Shown here piece by piece: positions 1 through 7,572 of a stretch of DNA of 40,041 bases. Below the pieces are notes generated by a model. It had not been told where the DNA came from, did not search any database, and saw only the letters and a list, made by a program, of their open reading frames with translations. The stretch comes from JAJFVC01 sp039698075 (lineage in GTDB: Bacteria > Planctomycetota > Planctomycetia > Pirellulales > Thermoguttaceae). The stretch lies in contig JBDKTJ010000041.1 in the NCBI GenBank assembly GCA_039698075.1, positions 1 through 40,041 on the forward strand, written 5' to 3'. Position 1 is the first letter of the stretch. The number at the start of each line of letters is the position of its first letter. The position numbers and the translations under genes are program-made.

Positions 1-877
1 AGGCGGGCCGCGTCGTCGAGGACAAGCCCGCCGCCGGCCACACGTGGTTCAACGACTCAGCGGCTTGCCGAACGACCGCCTCCCGGCGATGATTGGCAAA
101 AACGCCGTGCGAAGGCCGAACCGTGACTGGACCGTCGTAACCCATCTCCTTCAGCTCGGACAGAAAACCGGCCACGCCAATCCGACCGTTTTCGGCGTCG
201 GGCAACAGCCGCAACTGGTCGTCCTCGCACGGAATCGTCGCGTCGGCGGGCATCTCCGCCACGTCAACGGCCACGATGCCGGCCGGCGACATTTTGCGAA
301 CGCTCTCCAAGGAACCGCCGCAAGCAACGACTTCCCAGACATCCAACCAAAGGCCGACGTTCGGCGCCGCGACCATGTTCAACAGCAGACGGACGGCGTC
401 CAAATCGTGAAGAAACTGGAAGACGCGGTCGCGCCGATGACATTCGGCCGCGCGAAACCCGACGGCCAATCGAACGCCGGCCGGCGCCATCGCCGCGCCA
501 AGGTCCTGAAGACGATGCCGATGGAACTCGAAATTCTCGTGATAAGGGCGGCTGTCGTTGGCCGGCGCGACCATCACCGTCGCCCGAGTGCAGCCCAACG
601 CCTTCGCACAGTCGAGATACTCCGGCAGCTTCTTCATCTCCTCCCGAAATATCTCGTCGTCGGCGTCCCATTGCAACGGCAAGGAAAACGTGCCGACCTG
701 AAGCTGCGCACTTTGAATCAATCGCCGGGCGTAGGCCATGCCTTTCAACCGCGCGCGGGTGGCGAACTCGACCATGTTCAAATCCACGCTGGCGAAACCG
801 TACGTTAAGGCCAATTCGATCAATTCGCTCGGATGCCCCAACACGCCCAAGGCCGAAACGTTGAGATTCTTAAACAT
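1..877 (-). CDS. Sugar phosphate isomerase/epimerase-like TIM-barrel protein (cut by window edge)
   Basis: The frame runs from an ATG at 877 to the window edge without a stop, so the C-terminus is missing; about 292 codons are visible. The start MFKNLNVSALGVLGHPSEL and the layout (VTLAL-type strands, a cysteine-rich early segment, NVGLWLDVWE, then GYDGPVTVRPSHG near the end) match the xylose-isomerase-like TIM-barrel family (AP endonuclease 2 fold), usually 270-300 residues and cytoplasmic. In typical members a Glu, an Asp-x-x-His pair, a His and a final Glu-Pro hold a divalent metal. Here the matching segments read VRLAVGF, LDVWE, VDVAEMP and VTVRPS, so most ligands look replaced. Fold assignment is fairly secure; substrate and activity are unknown, and it may be non-catalytic. 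The start lies downstream of the neighbouring minus-strand gene, 127 bases away. Confidence 0.75.
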   Translation of the reverse strand, partial: MFKNLNVSALGVLGHPSELIELALTYGFASVDLNMVEFATRARLKGMAYARRLIQSAQLQVGTFSLPLQWDADDEIFREEMKKLPEYLDCAKALGCTRATVMVAPANDSRPYHENFEFHRHRLQDLGAAMAPAGVRLAVGFRAAECHRRDRVFQFLHDLDAVRLLLNMVAAPNVGLWLDVWEVVACGGSLESVRKMSPAGIVAVDVAEMPADATIPCEDDQLRLLPDAENGRIGVAGFLSELKEMGYDGPVTVRPSHGVFANHRREAVVRQAAESLNHVWPAAGLSSTTRPA

Positions 878-913
878 CACAGACTTTCTCTGCCTCCGAA
901 AAACCCAAAAGAT

Positions 914-948
914 AAAAAACTCCCGCCATCTTCGGGCTACCTGCCCGG
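914..948 (-). terminator. Possible intrinsic terminator after the BRCT-MerR-TPR gene
   Basis: Read on the minus strand, short GC-rich inverted segments (CGGGC/GCCCG and CCCG/CGGG) are followed by AGTTTTTT at 919-914. The site lies about 55 bases past the stop at 1005. The stems are only 4-5 bp and overlap each other, so this is a weak call from sequence alone. Confidence 0.3.
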
Positions 949-1004
949 GGGGAATCCTTTATTATGGCAAATCGCTCGGATTCACGGAAGGGGGGGACGA
1001 ACGA

Positions 1005-2147
1005 TCAGCCCAGCCGCGAGCGGGCTTCGTCGGCCCACGGACTGTCGGGGGCCTGATCCAAGAATGCCCGCCAATAAACGTCGGCCTCGTTGCGACGTTG
1101 CAGTTCGTCAAGCGTGCGGGCCAGATGGTAGTGGACGTCGGGATAATCGGGATGATAGCGCAGCGCGCCTTCGAACGCCGCGACGGCCAACTCGCGCTGG
1201 CCCGTTTCGGCCAACACGCAGCCCAGGTTGGCCCGGGCCTCGACGTAGTCCTCGTCCAATTCAATGGCCATGTAATAACGTTCCCGCGCGCCGCCCAAAT
1301 CGCCCTGACGGTAAAGCAACTCGGCCACGAAGAAACAGATTTCGGCCTTCGGTCCCCCGGCGGCCATCACCGCCCGATACATCTCGGCGGCGGCGGTCAA
1401 CTGCCCGTCCTCCTCCAACTCGGCGGCCAATCGGCACATCTGCTCGGGCGAGGTCGGCACGGCCTGCGGCGGCGTGGGCTCGCCTTGCCAGGCGTCGAAG
1501 TCGAACCGCAACTGCCCGCCCGGCTCGATCAGTCCATCGCCTTGACGCAGCAAAATCCCCTTGCCCTCGACGATGACCGACAATTGAGCCAACGGTCGAG
1601 CCACGCCGGGCACGCAACGAGCCAGCGAGGCCAACTGCTTTTCGATCGCCCGAGGCGACACGCCTGCCGCCAACAGCTCGGCCAAACGACGCGCCGTGGC
1701 CACTTCCTGAAAATCGAAATAGGGCAGACGCCGCACCTCGCGCACCGGCACGATCAGCCCGCGTCGATGCCAGCGCCGAATCACCGCCACCGGGACGCCC
1801 GACAATTCGGCCAGCATCGCCGGCGTGTAAAGCCGATGGCTTTCGTGCTCCGCTTCGACCAGGCCGAGACGCTGCCACAGTTGCGTTTCCGTAAGGACTT
1901 CGATCGCCTGCTGATCGATCTGCCGTTGGGTGGGCTCGTCGAACCAGTCGTCTTGGCCGGCCAACGGCAACTCCTCCTCGCCGACGACGATCCATTGGGC
2001 CGACGGATCGGGCCGATCCAGCACCACGGCCCCGTGGCTTCGCAGCAACTGAGCGGCGTCGCGGCGGCTCATGCTGGCCAATTTGCCGACCAACGCAACG
2101 CGTCGATCCTGCAACAGCCCGACCGGTTCCGGCGACTCTTGAGGCAT
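1005..2147 (-). CDS. BRCT-like / MerR-type HTH / TPR protein
   Basis: 380 residues, no signal peptide or membrane segment. Three modules can be seen. Residues about 12-65 (RRVALVGKLASMSRRDAAQL, then HGAVV and WIVVGEEEL) look like a BRCT fold. Residues about 105-180 (YTPAMLAELSGVPVAVIRRW, then RRGLIVP and YFDFQEV) look like a MerR-family winged helix-turn-helix. Residues about 220-378 carry TPR-type helices (AAELEEDGQLTAAAEMYRAV, YVEARANLGCVLAETGQREL, YHLARTLDEL). The likely role is a DNA-associated scaffold or regulator, but no target is known. An AAGGG ribosome-binding stretch lies 6 bases before the ATG, and a TATATT -10-like hexamer lies at 2210-2205. The module order is unusual; I have not seen a function assigned to it. 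Confidence 0.75.
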   Translation of the reverse strand: MPQESPEPVGLLQDRRVALVGKLASMSRRDAAQLLRSHGAVVLDRPDPSAQWIVVGEEELPLAGQDDWFDEPTQRQIDQQAIEVLTETQLWQRLGLVEAEHESHRLYTPAMLAELSGVPVAVIRRWHRRGLIVPVREVRRLPYFDFQEVATARRLAELLAAGVSPRAIEKQLASLARCVPGVARPLAQLSVIVEGKGILLRQGDGLIEPGGQLRFDFDAWQGEPTPPQAVPTSPEQMCRLAAELEEDGQLTAAAEMYRAVMAAGGPKAEICFFVAELLYRQGDLGGARERYYMAIELDEDYVEARANLGCVLAETGQRELAVAAFEGALRYHPDYPDVHYHLARTLDELQRRNEADVYWRAFLDQAPDSPWADEARSRLG

Positions 2148-2204
2148 CGTTGACCCTTCGGGTTCCTAAAGTGTTTGGACAGGAAGAAGACCGCCAAAAA
2201 AGGA

Positions 2205-2210
2205 AATATA
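2205..2210 (-). promoter_or_regulatory. Possible -10 element for the BRCT-MerR-TPR gene
   Basis: TATATT on the minus strand, about 58 bases before the start codon. No convincing -35 box sits 16-18 bases upstream, so the call rests on the hexamer and its position only. Confidence 0.25.
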
Positions 2211-2217
2211 CAAGATT

Positions 2218-2233
2218 TCGCCACGCTTGGCGA
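2218..2233 (-). terminator. Hairpin after the activase-dehydratase gene
   Basis: A perfect 6-bp inverted repeat, TCGCCA-AGCG-TGGCGA on the minus strand, lies 43 bases past the stop at 2276. It is not followed directly by a T-run; a TTTTTT run appears about 20 bases later. It could be a weak terminator or a 3' stabilising hairpin. Confidence 0.3.
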
Positions 2234-2275
2234 CCCTGGCCGAGCCGGAAGGACGACTTCAAGCCGCGATGGCTC

Positions 2276-4420
2276 TCACGCGGCCTCGCACAGCGCCGCT
2301 CGATCCGACGTTTCGACGGGCAGCCCTTGGCCGCGATCATCGAACAGGCTGCCGAATTTCCGCAGATTGAGCGATTCGACGAACGCCCGGACCTTCGTCG
2401 TCGTGCTGCACGGATCGATCGTCTCGTCGATGCAGTCGCCGTCGAGCACCAGAAGCGGGATGCCGACCGATTGCAGTTCGTCGCGCAGCCGTTTGGTGAA
2501 GCAACTGTCGGCCATCGAGCAGCGGCCGAACATATGATTGTACAAAAGCAGCCCGGTCGCCTTCAATTGCGGTGCGAACGTCCGCAGTTGCGCCGCGCGA
2601 AACTCGGGATCCAAAAAACCCGTCCGCAGCAGCTTGCGGGCCAGGCTGCGATACGGATCATCCAGGTCCAACGCATCCCAGCCGACGAAGTTCACTTCCT
2701 CGAACACCACGGGGGCGTTGCAGTGCAGTTCGACGAAATCCATCAACCGGCTGTTGTAGAACGGCGGCAAATGGAGCCAAAGCAACCGGTGGGTGTCGTC
2801 GATGCTCATATGCCGCTCGACCTTCTCTTTCGCCGCCGACAATTCGTCGAGCATCGTGCGATGCAGTTCGACCAATTCGGGCTTGCCCCACAGTTGCGAA
2901 AACATGGCGGCAAACAGAATCGCCTCGCTGCCGCGCATCAACGGCGGACTGGTGAACCGAAGCCAGTTGCATTGTCGGGCAAGCTCGCGGGCCTCGTTCG
3001 ACCGGTGGCACGCCTCTTGCAACCGTCCGCGGTCCATCCGAACGCCCAACGACCGCTCCAAATGGGCGACCGACGCCTCCAAGCCCGCGGCGATGCTTTC
3101 GACCGAACGCTCGTCTTGGCGGACCGGCGTATGCACCAGGTGATGGCGGTCCGACCGGCCCAGATCGCGGGCCAGATCGGCCAGCACCCGTTCGCCCTGC
3201 TGACACGGAGCGCTGGTGCCGACGACGAAATCGGGCCGCGGCAACCGGTCGTCGCCCTCCAAAACCCGGAGAAACGAGCAGGTCTCGGCCGAAAATCCCT
3301 TGCGAGCCGCCCGATCGAAAATCGTTCGCAAGCCCGCGCCATTGCGAGCCCGCAACGCCGCGTAACTCTCCATCGTCAAGACTCGAACGCCCAGGGCGTT
3401 TAGGATTTCCGGCGGATAGAACAAATTGCGCCAAACCAACGGGGCGTCGCTCCGCGAAAAGAACTCGCGACGGGTCAGATGCGTCCGCATCGCCGCCGAT
3501 CGTTTCGCCGTGCCCGACCAAAGCGGCGCAAGCGTCGCCGGCGCGACCCGCAACGACTCACGATCCGACGTTTGTAAAAAACTCTGCCGTGCGATGATCG
3601 CCGCGCCCAACGCGCCCATCACCTGATTGCGTTCGGGGATCAGAATGGGGTTGCCGGTGATGGTTTCGAGATAATGCGCCACGGCGCGGTTTGACGCGAC
3701 GCCGCCTTGAAAGACGATCGGACCGCGATAGTTCACGAACAGATCGCCCACGCCCGAGATGATTGTGCGCGCCTGCGCCCGACACGCCGCCGCGATGACG
3801 TCGCCCAGCGGATAGCGGTTTTTGAACTTATTGACCGACGTGGCGCTCAGCACCGCGCAGACCGACGACAATTGAAGCGTCGATTCGTAGTTGATTCTTT
3901 CGGCCATCTGCTCGACGGGCACGTTCAGCCGCGCGGCGACGCTGTCCAAGAACGCGCCGGTGCCGGCCGCGCAGATGCCGCTCATCTTCGACACCCAAAT
4001 TTGCATGGACTCGTCGAACAGCATCGCCTTGCTGTCCTGTCCGCCGACGTCGAGGATCGCGCGGCAGTCCGGGCTGAACTGCGCGGCCGCCGCGATGTGC
4101 GCCGACACCTCGCTGATGAAATCGTCGAAATGCAGAAATCGCTGAAAATCGTCGACCACCTGACTGCCGGTGGCCACGGTTCTCGCCAGATCGTCGCGGA
4201 CCGCGCCGGACTCGGCCAGAAATTGGTCGATGGTTTTCGCCACCGCCCCCAGGTTGCACTGACCGCACAGCCGACACTTGCCCGAGCAACCGCTGCCGGC
4301 CGAAGGCTGAGATTGCGTCCGACAACACAGACTATGCAGCAACGTCCCGTCGTCCGACAGAAGCACCGCTTTCAGCGTGGTCGATCCAATGTCGACGCCG
4401 AGATACAATCGCCGATTCAT
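2276..4420 (-). CDS. Acyl-CoA dehydratase activase fused to 2-hydroxyacyl-CoA dehydratase-like domain
   Basis: 714 residues from the ATG at 4420, chosen because AAGGTGA lies just upstream and the activase fold begins at once (RRLYLGVDIGSTTLKAVLL); a longer frame to 4621 has no family support. Residues 1-280 are a BcrAD/BadFG/HgdC-type ATPase: phosphate loops GVDIGST and DVGGQDSK (124-131), cluster cysteine C150 in SGICAAGTGAFL, second cysteine C188, and nucleotide motif GGVASNRA. Residues about 320-690 resemble HgdB/FldC-type dehydratase or double-cubane subunits, with cysteines at 381, 406, 634, 640, 663 and 671. An N-terminal C45-x3-C49-x2-C52-x2-C55 motif may bind another cluster. Known activases pass one electron to the partner using ATP; here both are in one chain. 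Substrate is unknown. Cytoplasmic, probably oxygen sensitive. Confidence 0.85.
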   Translation of the reverse strand: MNRRLYLGVDIGSTTLKAVLLSDDGTLLHSLCCRTQSQPSAGSGCSGKCRLCGQCNLGAVAKTIDQFLAESGAVRDDLARTVATGSQVVDDFQRFLHFDDFISEVSAHIAAAAQFSPDCRAILDVGGQDSKAMLFDESMQIWVSKMSGICAAGTGAFLDSVAARLNVPVEQMAERINYESTLQLSSVCAVLSATSVNKFKNRYPLGDVIAAACRAQARTIISGVGDLFVNYRGPIVFQGGVASNRAVAHYLETITGNPILIPERNQVMGALGAAIIARQSFLQTSDRESLRVAPATLAPLWSGTAKRSAAMRTHLTRREFFSRSDAPLVWRNLFYPPEILNALGVRVLTMESYAALRARNGAGLRTIFDRAARKGFSAETCSFLRVLEGDDRLPRPDFVVGTSAPCQQGERVLADLARDLGRSDRHHLVHTPVRQDERSVESIAAGLEASVAHLERSLGVRMDRGRLQEACHRSNEARELARQCNWLRFTSPPLMRGSEAILFAAMFSQLWGKPELVELHRTMLDELSAAKEKVERHMSIDDTHRLLWLHLPPFYNSRLMDFVELHCNAPVVFEEVNFVGWDALDLDDPYRSLARKLLRTGFLDPEFRAAQLRTFAPQLKATGLLLYNHMFGRCSMADSCFTKRLRDELQSVGIPLLVLDGDCIDETIDPCSTTTKVRAFVESLNLRKFGSLFDDRGQGLPVETSDRAALCEAA

Positions 4421-4492
4421 AGACGTCACCTTCGCGGTGGGAGACAAGTCGTCAACGTGTCCCGGATGTCTTCTGCGGATCCCCAAGCTGCC

Positions 4493-4657
4493 GCTTCTCG
4501 GCGGGAAAGTCAGCCCGTTTTTCCGACGGACAAACCGTCGGCAACACGCACGTTTGAGTTGCCCCCTGGGTAGGACAGACCTGCCCAAAGGTCCAAACCC
4601 ACGCTGTTGTCCGCCTGGCATGGCGCAACAGACGGCCGGCCCATCTCACGAGAAAGC
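4493..4657 (-). ncRNA. Candidate structured RNA or leader of the activase gene
   Basis: Downstream of a promoter-like pair, the minus strand can form four successive hairpins: CTGTTG/CAACAG with inner CGCC/GGCG (about 4632-4602), GGGT/ACCC with inner ACCT/AGGT (about 4600-4566), GGCAAC/GTTGCC (about 4564-4541) and CCGACGG/CCGTCGG with a 5-base loop (about 4541-4523). The predicted 5' end GCTTTCTCG can also pair with CGAGAAGC at 4500-4493. Size (about 165 bases) and a closed end-to-end stem would suit a small RNA such as 6S, but the tandem hairpins do not match the 6S rod. It could instead be the 5' leader of the activase gene, 73 bases downstream. I do not recognise any riboswitch consensus. 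Confidence 0.3.
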
Positions 4658-4663
4658 GGGCCG

Positions 4664-4692
4664 ATTGTATCGGCTCCCCACCTTGGCTGCAA
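4664..4692 (-). promoter_or_regulatory. Promoter-like pair upstream of the activase gene
   Basis: On the minus strand TTGCAG (4692-4687) and TACAAT (4669-4664) are separated by exactly 17 bases, close to the sigma-70 consensus. The predicted start is near 4657, giving a leader of about 237 bases before the activase ATG. Confidence 0.5.
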
Positions 4693-4901
4693 TGGCACTT
4701 GACCCTCTGCTGTGGACAGTTTTTTGTCGCCAACAACACAAAAAACACCCCCCATTCGATGGAACATCTCCTCGACGCCGTCCTTCCCCTGCGGCAATCA
4801 CCTGTTCGCTAGGCGTTCTTGTCGATAGACTAAAGGTTTCCGACCTTTTTCCGGCTTCCAAGATTCCGGGATTCCAAAAAAGACGCCCGGACGCGAATCT
4901 C

Positions 4902-6512
4902 ATGGACATGGATCAGCTAGTGGCCCTGTGCAAGCGGCGGGGCTTTTTGTTTCAGTCAAGCGAAATCTACGGCGGCTTGCAGGGCTTTTGGGACTACGGG
5001 CCCCTGGGCGTCGAACTCAAGCGAAACGTCCGCGAGGCTTGGTGGCGCGACATGGTCACCGCCCACAACGAGTTGGACGTCTCGCCCGGCGCCCCGTCGA
5101 CCTACGAAATGGTCGGCATCGATTGCGCAATCATCATGCATCCGCAAGTCTGGAAGTGTTCGGGCCATTACGATCTGTTCCACGACTACATGGTCGATTG
5201 CCGGGAATCGAAGAAGCGGTATCGCTACGATCAGGTCTACGGCCGCTGGCTGACGTGCAAGGGCCGTCGCATCTTCGTGGCCAGCGACGTGCCCGGTGAC
5301 GAGGGCCTGGAGCTGACGCAGCACAAGGCGATGAAGTTTTTCGATCTTCGTGGAAAGGACGCCGACAGCCTGACGTGGGAAGGCTCGCTGGTTTCGCTGA
5401 CCACGGTGGCCGACATGGCGGCAGTGTTGGGCCCGGACGCCAAAACGCTCGGCACGCTGACCCCGCCCCGCGAGTTCAACTTGATGTTCAAAACGATCGT
5501 CGGCGCGTTGGGCAGCGCCGAGGACACCGTGTTTTTGCGTCCCGAGACGGCCCAGGGCATTTTTGTCAACTTCAAGAACGTCTGCGACAGCACTCGGGTG
5601 CGCGTGCCGTTCGGCATCGCGCAGATCGGCAAGAGTTTTCGCAACGAAATCACGCCACGCAACTACACGTTCCGCTCGCGCGAGTTCGAGCAGATGGAGA
5701 TCGAGTTCTTCTGCCACCCGAAAACGTCGCCCGAGTGGTACAAGTATTGGCGCGACCGCCGTTACCAGTGGTATTTGAACTTAGGACTGGCGGGCGAGCG
5801 GCTTCGGCTGCGCGATCACGACAAGGACGAATTGAGCCACTATTCCTGCGGCACGGCCGACATCGAATACGCCTTCCCGTTCCTGCCGACCGGCGAGTTC
5901 GGTGAACTGGAGGGCGTCGCCCATCGCGGCGATTTCGACCTGCGCAGCCACATGGAGGGCAAATTGGTCCGTCAGGGCAACCAATTGGTCGTCGAGACCG
6001 ACGCCGAGGGCAAGCCGCGTCATCGCGGAAGCGGCAAAGACTTGAGCTACTTGGACGACCAGACCAAGGAGCGGTTCGTGCCGCACGTGATCGAGCCGTC
6101 GGCCGGCGCCGATCGCGCCACGCTGGCGTTCCTTTGCGAAGCCTATCGCGAGGACGAAGCGCCCGACGAAAACGGCAAGCCGACCAAGCGGGTGTTTTTG
6201 AAGCTGCATCCGCGGCTGGCCCCGGTCAAGGCGGCCGTCTTCCCGCTGGTTCGCAAGGACGGCATGCCCGAGGTGGCCCGCGAAATCTACAAGGATCTCA
6301 AGCCGCACATGACCGTGTTTTACGACGAAAAGAGCGCGGTCGGCCGCCGCTATCGCCGCCAGGACGAAATCGGCACGCCGTTCTGCATCACCGTCGACGG
6401 CCAAACCCTACAAGACGGCACCGTCACGATCCGCGACCGCGACACGCTCCAACAGTGGCGCGTGCCGAGGGACCAATGCCTCGACCAGTTGCAGACGCGG
6501 CTGAAGGGCTAA
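4902..6512 (+). CDS. glyQS: Glycine--tRNA ligase (alpha2 type)
   Basis: 536 residues. Attaches glycine to tRNA-Gly using ATP in the cytoplasm. This is the single-chain class II form, not the alpha2beta2 form of E. coli. Seen in the sequence: N-terminal LVALCKRRGFLFQSSEIYGG and DYGPLGVELK; class II motif 2 region RNYTFRSREFEQMEIEFF near residue 255; HYSCGTADIEYAFPF; and a C-terminal anticodon-binding domain starting at RLAPVKAAVFPLVRKDG. Length is close to the usual 460-540. The start is taken at the first of two nearby ATGs (4902, 4908) because similarity begins at once; the open frame reaching back to 4377 has no family resemblance there. The stop codon TAA at 6510 lies inside a dispersed repeat element. 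Confidence 0.95.
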   Translation: MDMDQLVALCKRRGFLFQSSEIYGGLQGFWDYGPLGVELKRNVREAWWRDMVTAHNELDVSPGAPSTYEMVGIDCAIIMHPQVWKCSGHYDLFHDYMVDCRESKKRYRYDQVYGRWLTCKGRRIFVASDVPGDEGLELTQHKAMKFFDLRGKDADSLTWEGSLVSLTTVADMAAVLGPDAKTLGTLTPPREFNLMFKTIVGALGSAEDTVFLRPETAQGIFVNFKNVCDSTRVRVPFGIAQIGKSFRNEITPRNYTFRSREFEQMEIEFFCHPKTSPEWYKYWRDRRYQWYLNLGLAGERLRLRDHDKDELSHYSCGTADIEYAFPFLPTGEFGELEGVAHRGDFDLRSHMEGKLVRQGNQLVVETDAEGKPRHRGSGKDLSYLDDQTKERFVPHVIEPSAGADRATLAFLCEAYREDEAPDENGKPTKRVFLKLHPRLAPVKAAVFPLVRKDGMPEVAREIYKDLKPHMTVFYDEKSAVGRRYRRQDEIGTPFCITVDGQTLQDGTVTIRDRDTLQQWRVPRDQCLDQLQTRLKG

Positions 6513-6535
6513 ATAAAACCGCAAAAAATCGAAAG
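6509..6535 (+). repeat. Dispersed repeat core, copy 3 (half copy)
   Basis: 27 bases starting CTAAATAAAACCGC and ending TCGAAAG. It matches the minus strand of the 10996-11048 copy at 25 of 27 positions. The TAA of the glyQS stop is bases 2-4 of the element. Beyond the core the similarity stops; a CGCAAG-CCTT-CTTGCG hairpin follows at 6539-6554. Confidence 0.65.
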
Positions 6536-6663
6536 CAACGCAAGCCTTCTTGCGACGAACGTGCGACGGGCTGCATGGCGTCCGGCCGTGGCTTTTGGTA
6601 CATTGCGGGAGCCAATCGGCGAGACCCCGTCACAACAGTCCTAAAGCAGTAGGAGGCCCCGTC

Positions 6664-7245
6664 ATGGAACTGAAATTAAAAGACTCTCGGACCGAACGAA
6701 ACCTCGTCGCGGCGTTTGCCGGCGAGTCCGCGGCCCGCAATCGCTACACCTATTTTTCCAGTCAGGCCCGCAACGACGGTTTCATCCAGATTTCGCAGAT
6801 TTTCGAGGAAACCGCCAATCAGGAAAAAGAACACGCCAAGCGGTTTTTCAAGTTTTTAGAGGGCGGCTCGGTGACCATCGAGAGCGCGTTCCCAGCCGGC
6901 GTGATCGGGCCCACGGCCGACAATCTGCTGGCCGCCGCCGAGGGCGAGCATGAAGAGTGGTCCATCCTGTATCCCCAATTTGCGTCCATCGCCCGCGAAG
7001 AAGGTTTCAAAACCATTGCGGTCGTGTTCGAGCGGGTCGCGGTGGCCGAGCGGCAGCACGAGCGTCGCTATCGGGGGTTTTTGGAAAACATCCAGGCAGG
7101 CCGCGTGTTCAAGCGCGATCAACCCGTGCGGTGGCGATGCCTGAATTGCGGCTACGTGCAGGAAGGGCCCGAAGCCCCGGCCGCGTGCCCTGCGTGCGCC
7201 CATCCCCAGGCGTATTTTGAAGTGCTGGCCGAGAATTGGCTCTGA
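6664..7245 (+). CDS. Rubrerythrin family protein
   Basis: 193 residues. Rubrerythrins are cytoplasmic non-haem di-iron proteins that reduce peroxide with electrons from rubredoxin-like donors. The N-terminal ferritin-like part shows the di-iron ligand motifs: GESAARNRYTYF, TANQEKEHAKRFF, AEGEHEEW and ERVAVAERQHERRY. The C-terminus is a rubredoxin-like iron centre, WRCLNCGY then ACPACAHPQAYFEV (two C-x2-C pairs). Length is typical. The start is supported by AGGAGG at 6651-6656, 7 bases before the ATG. The upstream gap of 151 bases holds a repeat core and a small hairpin; no clear regulator site is seen. The stop meets the stop of a convergent small gene with no gap. Confidence 0.93.
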   Translation: MELKLKDSRTERNLVAAFAGESAARNRYTYFSSQARNDGFIQISQIFEETANQEKEHAKRFFKFLEGGSVTIESAFPAGVIGPTADNLLAAAEGEHEEWSILYPQFASIAREEGFKTIAVVFERVAVAERQHERRYRGFLENIQAGRVFKRDQPVRWRCLNCGYVQEGPEAPAACPACAHPQAYFEVLAENWL

Positions 7246-7467
7246 TCAAACCGCTTTGTCCGACGGGCGATCGTCGCGCCGCGCCTTGTCGTGATCCCGT
7301 TGGCGAAGCTGACCCAGCCAATAGTCATACTGCGGATCGCCTTGCCGAAAGGTGAACACCGCGTCGGGCAACGGCCGGCCCTGCCGATCCTGAGAATGGA
7401 CCCGGACCAAAAGCGCCCCGTCGCGGCGGCGTTGAATCTCGCAACTCTCAAGCTGCGTTACGACCAT
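7246..7467 (-). CDS. Small protein of unknown function
   Basis: 73 residues (MVVTQLESCEIQRRRDGALL and later DPQYDYWLGQLRQRDHDKAR), hydrophilic, no signal peptide or membrane helix. It fills the gap exactly up to the rubrerythrin stop in convergent orientation and has no better overlapping frame. No clear ribosome-binding site precedes the ATG. I do not recognise a family; the composition (charged C-terminus, alternating strands at the N-terminus) looks like a small folded domain with a basic tail. Confidence 0.5.
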   Translation of the reverse strand: MVVTQLESCEIQRRRDGALLVRVHSQDRQGRPLPDAVFTFRQGDPQYDYWLGQLRQRDHDKARRDDRPSDKAV

Positions 7468-7502
7468 GGTTTGCGGATTTTTTTGTTGTCAGGTGGGATG
7501 AT

Positions 7503-7524
7503 TGCGACGGTTGACGCCATCGCA
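7503..7524 (-). terminator. Hairpin between the alkyltransferase and the small gene
   Basis: TGCGATGG-CGTCAA-CCGTCGCA on the minus strand gives 8 pairs including one G-U. It lies about 50 bases after the alkyltransferase stop, without a following T-run (the minus strand is A-rich there). It could be a processing or weak termination site. Confidence 0.25.
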
Positions 7525-7572
7525 GGTGGGAATCGAACGGACAGGCATGTCGCCCAAAACCGTCTCTTAATT

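Larger units (their letters stand above)
4421..4901. other. Gene-free divergent region between activase and glyQS
   Basis: 481 bases with no supported protein. It separates two divergent genes and holds a minus-strand promoter-like pair (4664-4692), several strong inverted repeats between 4500 and 4660 described as a candidate RNA, and a small AAAGGT/ACCTTT inverted repeat at 4832-4848 running into five T on the plus strand, 52 bases before glyQS. Open frames crossing this region on both strands have no family resemblance. Confidence 0.6.

Noticed and set aside
738..2153. Long plus-strand open frame (471 codons) opposite the BRCT-MerR-TPR gene
   Set aside because: Its translation is Arg/Gln/His-rich with no domain, as expected for the antisense of a high-GC gene; the minus-strand frame shows clear HTH and TPR patterns.
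4421..4901. Glycine riboswitch or T-box upstream of glyQS
   Set aside because: No glycine-aptamer core, T-box sequence or specifier loop was found on the plus strand; the strong stems lie on either strand equally and have no terminator near the start codon.
7526..7541. tRNA T-loop look-alike (minus strand GTTCGATTCCCACC)
   Set aside because: The flanking bases cannot form the T-stem, and no acceptor, anticodon or D-arm is present nearby.
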